Of a DNA stretch of 27,600 nucleotides, positions 1 to 8,322 are shown in pieces. Within the stretch, counting starts at the first letter, position 1. Every line of letters begins with the position of its first letter. The stretch spans positions 1 through 27,600 of the IMG/VR virus record IMGVR_UViG_3300042465_000302; one strand, given 5' to 3'. Made by a program: the position numbers and the translations under genes. Below the pieces are notes generated by a model. The model was not told the origin of the DNA and searched no databases. It worked only from the letters and a program-made list of their open reading frames with translations. This DNA comes from a virus.

Positions 1-3000
1 GTCTATATAGATGTTGCCTTTGCTTAGATAGTCAGACGCAACATCATTAACAATCTGTTGAACGTGGTCAGGATTGTTGTAGTCAAACAGAGTTTCTGCG
101 CGGACCCATAGCGGGTAGATCTTGGCAGTCTTTTCTTTTCCTTCGCTCAGATATTGCAGAGACTTAGCCTCAGAGATTCTGCGCTTGATAAAGTCTTCTG
201 CAAACTTGGCATCGGGAGAGATAAAGATCGGTCTGTTCTCGCGGAACATGGAGAAGTCCTCCATGCTGGCGTGATACATGACTTGCGGGCGACCCTCATC
301 AATGACGCCGCTTGCGCCAAACCAACGTTTAAATTCTTTGGTTTCGGGCGGAGCCTTGGCGTAGGCGGCCTTTTCTGCTTCCTCTGCGGTGGGGAAGTAG
401 GTGCGAAGGCTCAGTTTCTCAGCCTTTGCTAGAGGGATGACCTTGCGGCCAGTACCTTTAAACTGCGCTTGGTTGGGGACAACAACCGTGTCGCCGTCCG
501 TCTTGGGGTCGTACTTAACGAAGAAGCCGCCAGTCTTCTGGGTAGCGTTCTTCTCGCTCAGGTTGCCTGCCTTGTTACGCAGGCCAATGATCATGCCGCG
601 CCCGTCAGGCTGCTTGGGATCAAGGAAGCGGGCATCGTAATCATCGCCGTCCCAGACACGGTACTGCACCCCGGTCTCTTCATCTACCAAGAAATCAGGC
701 AGGGCAGACTTGGACGAGAACGCCATAGCGACGTTCTGACCATCATTTAAACGTCCACGCATGGTTGCCCAGTTGTGGTCGTACTGGCCGGCCTTGTTCT
801 TGAAGAAGACGGCTTCCCCGTTAATCACTTGACCAAATCCAGTGGAGCTATAGGTCAGATGGTGGTTGGGGCCAATCGAATCGCTACCCAGCTTGGTGTA
901 GTCGTAGAACTGAACGTCCGGATTGCCTTCAATGACGGCCCGGAACATCTCAGGCTTGAAGTCAGATGTGACGTTCAACCTCACGGCTGGTTGGTAGATC
1001 TCCTTAGCAACCTGCTCACGCTTCTTGGTTTCCTTGTTGATCTTGGTCTGCGTCGGAGCAGCAGACCATTTCTTCAGGGAATCAATCTCAGCCTGAAGGA
1101 CAGTAGCAAAGGCCTCGGGATTGATGACCAGCGCCTCGGTCTTGAGGTACTGCATCATGCGCGGGCCAGCGCGGAAGGCGCTCTTGGCGATGTCGTCCAC
1201 ATCCTCAGAGGCCGTGCCGCCGAACATGAAGTTGCCGCCAGAGGTCTCACCCAAGCACAACCCCTCGCAGATAGCCGAGCGGGGGCAGGTAGAGACCTTC
1301 TCCGAAATCTTTTGCGCCGCAGCAAGACCCAGACCCTGAGAGGCAACGCTGTTGCCTTCATAGTCCAGTCCATACTCGCCAACCCGGGTCTTCTCCAGCT
1401 TGCCGTTCTCAGACAGCAGGTTACCCACGTTGTGCTCTTTCTTCAGGAGCTTGCGGGCATTGGCAACTAGCTTCTTACGCTCTGCCGGGGTGGCATCCTT
1501 GTAGGCTTGGACGGCCTTGGTGATGCGCTTCTCGTGGTCGTCGTAGGAGAACTCACCCGTGATGGCCTCTTGCCGACCCTTCTGGATCGACTGCATCTTC
1601 ATCTTCTTGTTGAAGAAGTCACCCTGCGCGAGGGGGATGAAGAAGTCCCGGCGACCGTTCTCGTACTCAGCGTCAAGCTGGAGCATGTCGGGGGTTACAT
1701 AGACCAGCACCGTGCTGCCGTCCAGATCTTGGTCAAAGCTTCCCCGATTACGCAGGATGGCATCACCGCCAGACTCGTTGGTCAGGTAAACGCGGTTACG
1801 ACCCTCGGACGGGATTACTTTGTTGCGACCGATGTTCAGAGAGTTCTGCTTGGTCGTGTGGTAGTAGACCGTGACGGTGCCGTCCTTATTGATAGGAACG
1901 CCCAGCGTCGGGTCAAACTTCAGGTGCTTCTCAGGATTGAACTTCTGAAGCGAGTACTTGGGAGCCTCGGTAGGCAGATCAAGGAAGCCTTCCGACACGT
2001 ACGGGCGGATGCCAGTTTCTTCTTCAAACTTGTCCGCTTGCTTGATGGTGGCTTCGTCAGCCTGCCATGCATTAGCCTCGGAAGGTTTGGCGGCAACAGC
2101 TTGATCAACCCATGCTTGGGCATCGCGCTTAAGGCTGAACGTGTCATAGATGAAGTTATCACGCGCATCGACAACATTCCAAGCAGCACGCTCTCCACCA
2201 GAATCAGTGCCGACGGAGGTCTTGACGATTTTGTATTCAGCGGGGAGGCTTAGTTTCTCAGCAGCCTCATCCACCTTCTCGACCTGCTTGGCAAGCTTGC
2301 CTTCTTCGATCTTGCCGAAGATGTCTTCAGCAGACTCATATCCAGCGCCGGTCAGGGCACGCTTGAGCGCAGCAAAGAAGTCCTTGATGCGTTTAAATAG
2401 CGCAGCCATCATGCCCGGGGGAGGCTTGGTGCCGCCATCGAAGTCGCCAAAGGCGTCAGCAATAGCTTCCTCAAGGATGTCAGCCTCGGAATAGCCCAGC
2501 TCCTTGTAGGCATCAAAGCGGGTCATGACCTTGCCCTCAAGCTCAGTCATCTGCCCCTTGAGGTACTTGTCCACCCAAGTCTTCTTAGCCTGCTGCTCCA
2601 GTGCTTTCCATTGCTGCGGGGTGAAGAAGCCAAGGTTCTTCAAAGCATGCAGCGCCTCATGGCGCATGGTCTGGACAGGCTTGTCAGCTTCCAGAGAGAT
2701 TTGAATCAGCTTCTGTAGAGAAGAGTACTTGCCGCCTGCGCCATGTTCGATCTGGTCAACGATCTTGAGGGCAACGTCTTTCAGGCCAAACTTAGAAAGC
2801 AGGGGAACCAGAAGCTCTTCCAGCTTCTGAACGCGCTCATCACGCTCGGCCTCTTTCTTGGCCTTCTCTTGTTCCTGCTTGACCTGCTCTTCAGACTTGG
2901 GAGACTTCTTGACCTTGATGCCGGGGGTCTTGCGGCCATCAAGCTCTTTCTGGGCGCGGTCAAGGAAGGCTCCTTGCTTGCCGGAGTCAACGATCTCTTG

Positions 3001-5421
3001 AAGCTCTTTGTCCGACAGGTTAGCCAGAATGCTCTGCTCGGCCTCTGCCCGGGTCGGGAAGGTGCCGACCGTCTTGCCTTCTTTGGTGACGGTAAAGCCC
3101 TTGCGGGTGACTTGCCTCTTGCCCACAGGCTTGGCCTGTAGGGGGACGCCGTACTCTTCAATACGGTTTAGCAGGCTCTCGATGCGACGACCCAGAATGT
3201 CTTCTGCGCGGGCTTGCTGGGCTTGGGCTTTCTTGTAGCCATCCGTGTCGGTCTCGCCACGGGCTTCCATAGACTCAAGCGCAGCCCGGCCTTTTTTGAC
3301 CGTCTGCTCATGCTTGGAGACATCCTGAAGCAGCTTGTCCGCTTCCTTGCGGCGCAGACCCTGTAAACGCTCAATCTTGGCAGGCACATCCTGTTCTTCA
3401 AGGATGGTTACCAGCGGCTTCATTTGGCCTTCGGGCGTGATGGCAAAGCCGGCAGGGCGCTCACCCTCGACAAAGGACTGTTCTGCGATGTCAAACCCGC
3501 CCGGCAGAGGTGCACGGGGAGAAGGTTTGGGAGCTTCCTTGGGTGCAATAGACACCAAGGTCTGCTCTTGGACATCCAGCTTCTGCTTCTTGGCAGCAGC
3601 TTCAGCCTTGGCGCGGTCAAAGTAGGTGAACTTGATCTCGCCGGTCTTGGGGTCGATGGTGCGGAAGACCTGCTGACGTGACTCGGACAGGTCGCCATTC
3701 TTCAGGGCCGTGTCCAGCAGCATCTCTGCGGCACGCTGGGACTCCAGACCTGCGGCGTCCATCACGTCCTGAGAGATAACTTCCCGGGCCAGAGGCTGGT
3801 TACCCATCTCTTGGAAGCTGACACCCACATACTTCAGGGCGTTGTTGTACTGCTTTTGGGTAAACCGGCTGGCGTTGGAGCCTTCAGGCAGGACAACCTG
3901 TTCACCCGGGGCGACGGCAGGCAGATCTTTTAACGATTTAAACGCTGTATAGAGCTGCGGCTGAGACAGCTTGGTGATGTCCCGGTTGCCGGTCGTGCGC
4001 TCAAGGAAGTCGCCAAACCCCTTGGTCTCGGTGGCGATGTTCTTCTCAACCGCAGCGTTGATGACATCCTCGGCGGAGAAGATTTCTTCCCCTTTAAATC
4101 CAGTCTTGAACGCCAGAATGGAGTCAAGCGCAGCCTGCTCCCCTTGCGGGTTCACATTGGTCATGGCATCCCGAATGTCTTCCACGGAGAAAGACTTAAG
4201 CCGGGGCATGCCCATGTCCTTACGGTACTGATCGACGTACTTCAGGACTTCAGGAGACAACTCTTCCCGGGTGATGTTGCCAACCGGGTTCTGTAGATCG
4301 ACCTCTTTCTCAGGCTCTGCGGTCTGAGCGGGAGCGGGCAAGGCAAGCACGGGAGTCTCGGGCAGGCCTAGGTTCTCGCGGGTGCGGTTAAGCTGTTCCT
4401 GCTGTGCAGCCAGCTCTTCCTGACGCCTTGCAAGGGCGGCAGCTTTCTCTTGTTCAAACGCTGCCTCATCCTCTTTTTGCTTCAGTGCAGCATATTGGGC
4501 TTGAGCGCTAGAGCGTCCAGCAGCACGGGCACCAGCACCAAACGGAGCGCCAACCAAGCCCGCCCCGTAGGCGGCTTCCCCGTACTCAGACAGGGCATCA
4601 GGAGTGGTCAGGGGCAGGCCTGCTTGCAGGCGCTCCAGCATCTGCTGGGTAACCTCAGTGGGGATCTCAGCAAGAACACCCACACCAGCACCCCGGGCCA
4701 AGGATGCGGCAACGCCTTCCTTAGCAGCTTTCTCAAGGGATGCACTGGTGCCACGGGCCAGCATCTTCTCAGCCTCGGGGCCAAGGATCTTGCCAATGAA
4801 CGTGCGGCCAAGGGGGATGGCGGTAGAGGCCACCTCAAGGGCGGTGCCGGGAACAGCGGCTCCCAATGCTGCGGTGCGGGAGATTTCTCCCGGGGTCTCT
4901 TCCTGCTGACGAACTAGGTTAGAGCCGTACAGTTGGAGCAGAGAGGGGATAGCTGCGCCAGTAAGGCCGCCGACAATAGTTCCAGCAGGCCCGAACGGCG
5001 AGCCAGCCATAGCGCCAGCCTTACCACCAGCGATAGTTGCGGCGATGTTGGGGAACTGTTCTGCCAAAGCAGCGGGGACTTGGCTAATAGCCTCCCCGGC
5101 GGCAGACAACAGGCCGCTCTGCTCGTATGCCTGCTTGACCTTTTCTAGGCTAGCACCCGGGGCATACTGCGCAGAAATCTCTTGCTGACGCTGTAAACCA
5201 CGACGGGCAGCGGTCTCAGGATCAATAACTGAGCCTAGGGCGGTCTCAAGACCTGCGCCAAAGCGTTTAAATCCACCGATGCCGGAGGCCAAGATCCCTT
5301 CTTCGGGGGCGGCCTCGGATGATGCAATGACTCGTTTTACCGTGGCTTGAATTACCTTCGGATCAGTACCGTCTGGAAACTCAAGGATGCGGCCATCTGC
5401 TAACTGAGCTTGAACCGTCAT
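1..5421 (-). CDS. Giant polyvalent virion/ejected protein (zincin + GP88-like + ART-PolyVal domains), C-terminus beyond window
   Basis: The frame is open for 1807 codons from ATG 5421 (GAGG five bases upstream, inside the previous stop region) and runs off the left edge. Residues 1-32 carry the 'DGRILEFPDGT..VIQATVKR' opening typical of large phage polyvalent proteins. Residues about 110-165 are Gly/Ala-rich and hydrophobic, a possible membrane-active segment. A charged coiled-coil-like stretch (about 300-370) follows. HEALH at 921-925 with 'EEAIADAF' near 984 fits a polyvalent-protein zinc metallopeptidase. Residues about 1178-1265 contain 'YYHTT' and resemble an ADP-ribosyltransferase-like fold (weaker). 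'CPRSAICEGLC' near 1375-1385 plus 'YDYTKLG' resembles the GP88 family. From about 1695, 'FKRWFGAS....YHAS' matches ART-PolyVal. Such proteins are thought to be packaged and delivered with DNA to disarm the host; this role is inferred. Domain names come from motif memory, not a search. Confidence 0.82.
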   Translation of the reverse strand, partial: MTVQAQLADGRILEFPDGTDPKVIQATVKRVIASSEAAPEEGILASGIGGFKRFGAGLETALGSVIDPETAARRGLQRQQEISAQYAPGASLEKVKQAYEQSGLLSAAGEAISQVPAALAEQFPNIAATIAGGKAGAMAGSPFGPAGTIVGGLTGAAIPSLLQLYGSNLVRQQEETPGEISRTAALGAAVPGTALEVASTAIPLGRTFIGKILGPEAEKMLARGTSASLEKAAKEGVAASLARGAGVGVLAEIPTEVTQQMLERLQAGLPLTTPDALSEYGEAAYGAGLVGAPFGAGARAAGRSSAQAQYAALKQKEDEAAFEQEKAAALARRQEELAAQQEQLNRTRENLGLPETPVLALPAPAQTAEPEKEVDLQNPVGNITREELSPEVLKYVDQYRKDMGMPRLKSFSVEDIRDAMTNVNPQGEQAALDSILAFKTGFKGEEIFSAEDVINAAVEKNIATETKGFGDFLERTTGNRDITKLSQPQLYTAFKSLKDLPAVAPGEQVVLPEGSNASRFTQKQYNNALKYVGVSFQEMGNQPLAREVISQDVMDAAGLESQRAAEMLLDTALKNGDLSESRQQVFRTIDPKTGEIKFTYFDRAKAEAAAKKQKLDVQEQTLVSIAPKEAPKPSPRAPLPGGFDIAEQSFVEGERPAGFAITPEGQMKPLVTILEEQDVPAKIERLQGLRRKEADKLLQDVSKHEQTVKKGRAALESMEARGETDTDGYKKAQAQQARAEDILGRRIESLLNRIEEYGVPLQAKPVGKRQVTRKGFTVTKEGKTVGTFPTRAEAEQSILANLSDKELQEIVDSGKQGAFLDRAQKELDGRKTPGIKVKKSPKSEEQVKQEQEKAKKEAERDERVQKLEELLVPLLSKFGLKDVALKIVDQIEHGAGGKYSSLQKLIQISLEADKPVQTMRHEALHALKNLGFFTPQQWKALEQQAKKTWVDKYLKGQMTELEGKVMTRFDAYKELGYSEADILEEAIADAFGDFDGGTKPPPGMMAALFKRIKDFFAALKRALTGAGYESAEDIFGKIEEGKLAKQVEKVDEAAEKLSLPAEYKIVKTSVGTDSGGERAAWNVVDARDNFIYDTFSLKRDAQAWVDQAVAAKPSEANAWQADEATIKQADKFEEETGIRPYVSEGFLDLPTEAPKYSLQKFNPEKHLKFDPTLGVPINKDGTVTVYYHTTKQNSLNIGRNKVIPSEGRNRVYLTNESGGDAILRNRGSFDQDLDGSTVLVYVTPDMLQLDAEYENGRRDFFIPLAQGDFFNKKMKMQSIQKGRQEAITGEFSYDDHEKRITKAVQAYKDATPAERKKLVANARKLLKKEHNVGNLLSENGKLEKTRVGEYGLDYEGNSVASQGLGLAAAQKISEKVSTCPRSAICEGLCLGETSGGNFMFGGTASEDVDDIAKSAFRAGPRMMQYLKTEALVINPEAFATVLQAEIDSLKKWSAAPTQTKINKETKKREQVAKEIYQPAVRLNVTSDFKPEMFRAVIEGNPDVQFYDYTKLGSDSIGPNHHLTYSSTGFGQVINGEAVFFKNKAGQYDHNWATMRGRLNDGQNVAMAFSSKSALPDFLVDEETGVQYRVWDGDDYDARFLDPKQPDGRGMIIGLRNKAGNLSEKNATQKTGGFFVKYDPKTDGDTVVVPNQAQFKGTGRKVIPLAKAEKLSLRTYFPTAEEAEKAAYAKAPPETKEFKRWFGASGVIDEGRPQVMYHASMEDFSMFRENRPIFISPDAKFAEDFIKRRISEAKSLQYLSEGKEKTAKIYPLWVRAETLFDYNNPDHVQQIVNDVASDYLSKGNIYID

Positions 5422-5428
5422 CTAGACC

Positions 5429-7861
5429 TCACTGAATGGGGTTACCTTTAGCATCAAACCGCATCACTGTACCGGCTGCCGCAGGGGCCGCACCGCCAGT
5501 CTGCACGTTTACATCCTGCATGATTGCGGCTTTACGCTGATCAATCTTACCTTGAATCTTGGCTCGGTCGGCTTCGGTTTTTGCCTGATTGAGTTCAAGG
5601 TTCAACAGCTTGAGCGAGGTGTCCTTCTCCAGCTTATCTGCCAAGAGCTTCTGGCGGTTGAAGTCGGTACGGATATCCACGCCGCCTTGCACCCCAGAGG
5701 CAACCCGCAGAGCATCTTCCAGAGAGCCTTTGTATCCGGGCTGCGCCATGATGCGATCTGCAATCTGAAGCAGTGCTGTATCACGGCCAGCAGCTTGAAC
5801 AGACAGTGCGCGGTTGCGATATTCAATCTCCTTGTTGAGCTTCTCCAGCTCAAACCGGCGACGTGCAATTTTGTCGGCGGAGTCTCCCGCTTCCTTCATG
5901 TCACCGCGCTTGGTGGCGATCTCGTACTTCTTCTGCTCCATCAACAGCTTGTTGTAGTTGTCGTTGGCAGCAGCTTCCAGCTCCTGCGTCTTGGCGATAG
6001 AAGTGCCAAACGCCGGGGCAGCTTCACCAACGCTGCCAAGGAAGGTAGCGCCGGGTCTGGCTGCTTTAGAAGCCATGGTAAAACCAAAGTTCATCAAGGC
6101 ATCGGATAGACCGCGAGCTTTGATCTCTCCAGCCTTACCCTTCTGGGCTTCAATCAGCTTGTTCAGTTCATCACGCTCGCCCTTGTGCAGGCCTTGCATG
6201 CGCTCATAGATAGACATCGCCTCATCGGCAATTGACTTCTCTGATACGCCGGCGGTCTGGGCAATAGCTGCGGAGGCTTTCTTCACCTCTTTGGTAGCCT
6301 TCTCCGAGGGAGCGGGGGCAGGAGCAGCAGCTTGCCGAGCCGGAGCCGGAGCAGGAGCGGGGGCGGGAGCAGCAGCAGGCTTACGCTCCTTCTCCATGCG
6401 AGCTGCAACTTCAGGGGCTGCGGTCCTTAGAAACTCAATCCGCTGTTGATCTTCTTCTTCCTTGCGGCGGTTCAGAATAGATTGGCGGCGAGGCTCGTCC
6501 GTGGCTACGTTTGCAGCATAGGCTGCGGGGTCCATGCCGCTAAACTGAGCGAATGGGTCAATGTCACCGCCACCAGAGAAGGCCACAATACCCCCCGCAG
6601 CCATGCCTTCTTCCATGCTATCTGCGAACTGGTCAGGGATGCCGGCAGCAATACCACGGCGCATGGAGGCGCGTTGCGAAATCTCTTGAGCAATAGCCTG
6701 AAGTTGCACGGCATCACCACGGGCGATAGCCGATTGCTGGGCTTGTTGCAGTTGCTGGTCAGACAGCTTGTCAAGGATGTCTTCAACGTTGCGGGTGTCC
6801 GTCACACCGCCTTCGGCATAGGAATCAACCATGCCGCCTTCTGCGCGGGTTAGAGCGCCATAGGCACCCAGCCCGGTGCCGACCAGCGTACCCAGATTGT
6901 TGGGCTGACCGCCGTACAGGGTTTGAACCGTGCCCATCGGGGTGCCGCGCAGCAGGTTCGACATGAACTCAAGCTGCTGATACGGATACCGTTGCTGGTT
7001 CTGGAAGTCCTGATAGGCCTGAGTCAGGCGCTGCTGCTCCTGTTGCTGCTGCTGCGTACCATACAGGTTCTGGAGCTTGTTTACATCCATGCCCTGCTGG
7101 AACTGCTGGCCGCCCAGAGCGCCCAACTGACCAGCGCCGGTAATCGCGGTTTGCAGACCTTGGATGCCCAGACCAGCGCCGTATTGACGAGACTGCTCAC
7201 GCAGTTGCTGCTCACGGGCGAAGTTCTGTTGTGCCTGATCAAAGGCAGACATGTACCCACGGGCACGGATGTCACCCAGTTGGGTTCCCAGATTGCGCTG
7301 ACGCTCTGCCTCAAGAATTGCCTGACGGCCACCGCCAAAAGCACCTGCGCGGGTAGCTTGTCCCATATCAGCAACGCGCTGCATCTCAGAGGAGCGCTGG
7401 GCTTCACGAAGCTGCGGCTCCATCGCCTGCTCGATAAACGGGTTCATGTACTGAGCTGCACGCCCAGATGTAAATTGACCCATGCGGAACGGGTCATACT
7501 GCGTGCCCAGAGCGCCCATAGTGGCAGCGCCAGCCATCCGACCGGCCTGAGCGCCAAGCTGAGAAGGCTGCATGCCCTCTGCACCTTGGAACGACTGTTG
7601 CTGCAACGGGGAGAATCCAGCAACCTTCTCGCCCTTGTAGGCTTGATACGGGTTCTGGTTGATGTCCGTCAGCGCTTGGCCCTTGCCAAGCACCTCTTTG
7701 GCATACGGCTTGGCCCAGTCCGGCAGATCCGTAACCTGAGTCTGGCTTGCAGGAGCACTGCTACCGCCGCCGCCATAGATGATCCGTCCGCCTTCTTTGC
7801 GGGTAGCGCATTCGCCAAAGGGTTCACCCATGGCGTAAAGCTGTTGACGTGAGTAGCTCAT
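5429..7861 (-). CDS. Probable internal virion/ejection protein, Gln- and Ala/Pro-rich
   Basis: This 810-residue protein starts at ATG 7861 with GGAG five bases upstream, and its ATG overlaps the acetyltransferase stop (ATGA). Residues 140-300 are long, helical and glutamine-rich, with a QQQQQ run near 270-274 and an Arg/Gly stretch 'RAGAFGGGRQ' (171-180). Glycine motifs 'AEGGMV', 'AEGGVT' and 'AAGGIVAFSGGGD' occur at 340-433. An alternating Pro-Ala linker occupies about 495-519. Residues 550-790 are mostly charged helix and include 'ARPGATFLGSVGEAAPAFG' (601-619). No enzyme motif is visible. Size, composition and position directly upstream of the polyvalent gene suggest a T7-type internal core or ejection protein, or an injected scaffold. 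I recognise the style of the protein from phage genomes but not a named family. Confidence 0.72.
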   Translation of the reverse strand: MSYSRQQLYAMGEPFGECATRKEGGRIIYGGGGSSAPASQTQVTDLPDWAKPYAKEVLGKGQALTDINQNPYQAYKGEKVAGFSPLQQQSFQGAEGMQPSQLGAQAGRMAGAATMGALGTQYDPFRMGQFTSGRAAQYMNPFIEQAMEPQLREAQRSSEMQRVADMGQATRAGAFGGGRQAILEAERQRNLGTQLGDIRARGYMSAFDQAQQNFAREQQLREQSRQYGAGLGIQGLQTAITGAGQLGALGGQQFQQGMDVNKLQNLYGTQQQQQEQQRLTQAYQDFQNQQRYPYQQLEFMSNLLRGTPMGTVQTLYGGQPNNLGTLVGTGLGAYGALTRAEGGMVDSYAEGGVTDTRNVEDILDKLSDQQLQQAQQSAIARGDAVQLQAIAQEISQRASMRRGIAAGIPDQFADSMEEGMAAGGIVAFSGGGDIDPFAQFSGMDPAAYAANVATDEPRRQSILNRRKEEEDQQRIEFLRTAAPEVAARMEKERKPAAAPAPAPAPAPARQAAAPAPAPSEKATKEVKKASAAIAQTAGVSEKSIADEAMSIYERMQGLHKGERDELNKLIEAQKGKAGEIKARGLSDALMNFGFTMASKAARPGATFLGSVGEAAPAFGTSIAKTQELEAAANDNYNKLLMEQKKYEIATKRGDMKEAGDSADKIARRRFELEKLNKEIEYRNRALSVQAAGRDTALLQIADRIMAQPGYKGSLEDALRVASGVQGGVDIRTDFNRQKLLADKLEKDTSLKLLNLELNQAKTEADRAKIQGKIDQRKAAIMQDVNVQTGGAAPAAAGTVMRFDAKGNPIQ

Positions 7862-8322
7862 ACTGACTCCGTACTCAAGATTTTTGTGTACAGCTTATCT
7901 GTGTGCTTGTATCCCAAGTACTCAAACAGCCGAGAGTTATCTAAATGCACCTTTGTGTGGAAGATGATGCGATTTACACCATCAGCACGAAGTGCCTCTT
8001 CTGCAAACTGGAAGAGCCGGATACCCGTGCGCCCCAGTCGATGTGTCTTCTTGAGGAAATACAAATCCTCAAACGCAGTCTTGCAAGACCTGTAGTGCAG
8101 ATGAGGCTGAACGATGAAGATGGCGTAGCCAATCAGTTCTTTATCGTCCCGCGCCGTCACGCACCTAAGCATGCCCGCAACGTGTAGCTTTCCATACGCC
8201 TCAAGGTCCGGGTCCATCGGGAAGTCCTTGGTCACACACAGCTCTTCGTAGTGAGCGGGTGCAAGCACTTTGAACTCCTCGATGAACGTCGCAGGGTCCT
8301 CGACGGCGTACTCAATTGTCAT
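7858..8322 (-). CDS. GNAT-family N-acetyltransferase
   Basis: The 154-residue protein has the GNAT fold pattern: a beta strand 'LIGYAIFIVQ' (63-72), 'FEDLYFLKKTHR' (84-95), then the acetyl-CoA binding motif A 'RLGRTG' (95-100) followed by a helix 'IRLFQFAEEAL', and a terminal 'NSRLFEYLGYKH' strand-helix. Length is normal for a single GNAT domain. It would transfer an acetyl group from acetyl-CoA to an amine; the substrate is unknown. Both ends overlap neighbours by ATGA (8319-8322 and 7858-7861), so it is translationally coupled to two probable virion proteins. That suggests modification of a virion or host protein, but this is inference. Confidence 0.88.
   Translation of the reverse strand: MTIEYAVEDPATFIEEFKVLAPAHYEELCVTKDFPMDPDLEAYGKLHVAGMLRCVTARDDKELIGYAIFIVQPHLHYRSCKTAFEDLYFLKKTHRLGRTGIRLFQFAEEALRADGVNRIIFHTKVHLDNSRLFEYLGYKHTDKLYTKILSTESV

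Noticed and set aside
775-2253. Two plus-strand frames of 231 and 248 codons
   Set aside because: Antisense to the polyvalent gene, which is open over the whole region and shows conserved domains.
6923-7852. 309-codon plus-strand frame
   Set aside because: Antisense to the 810-aa virion gene. Leucine runs come from reading CAG/CTG-rich glutamine codons backwards.
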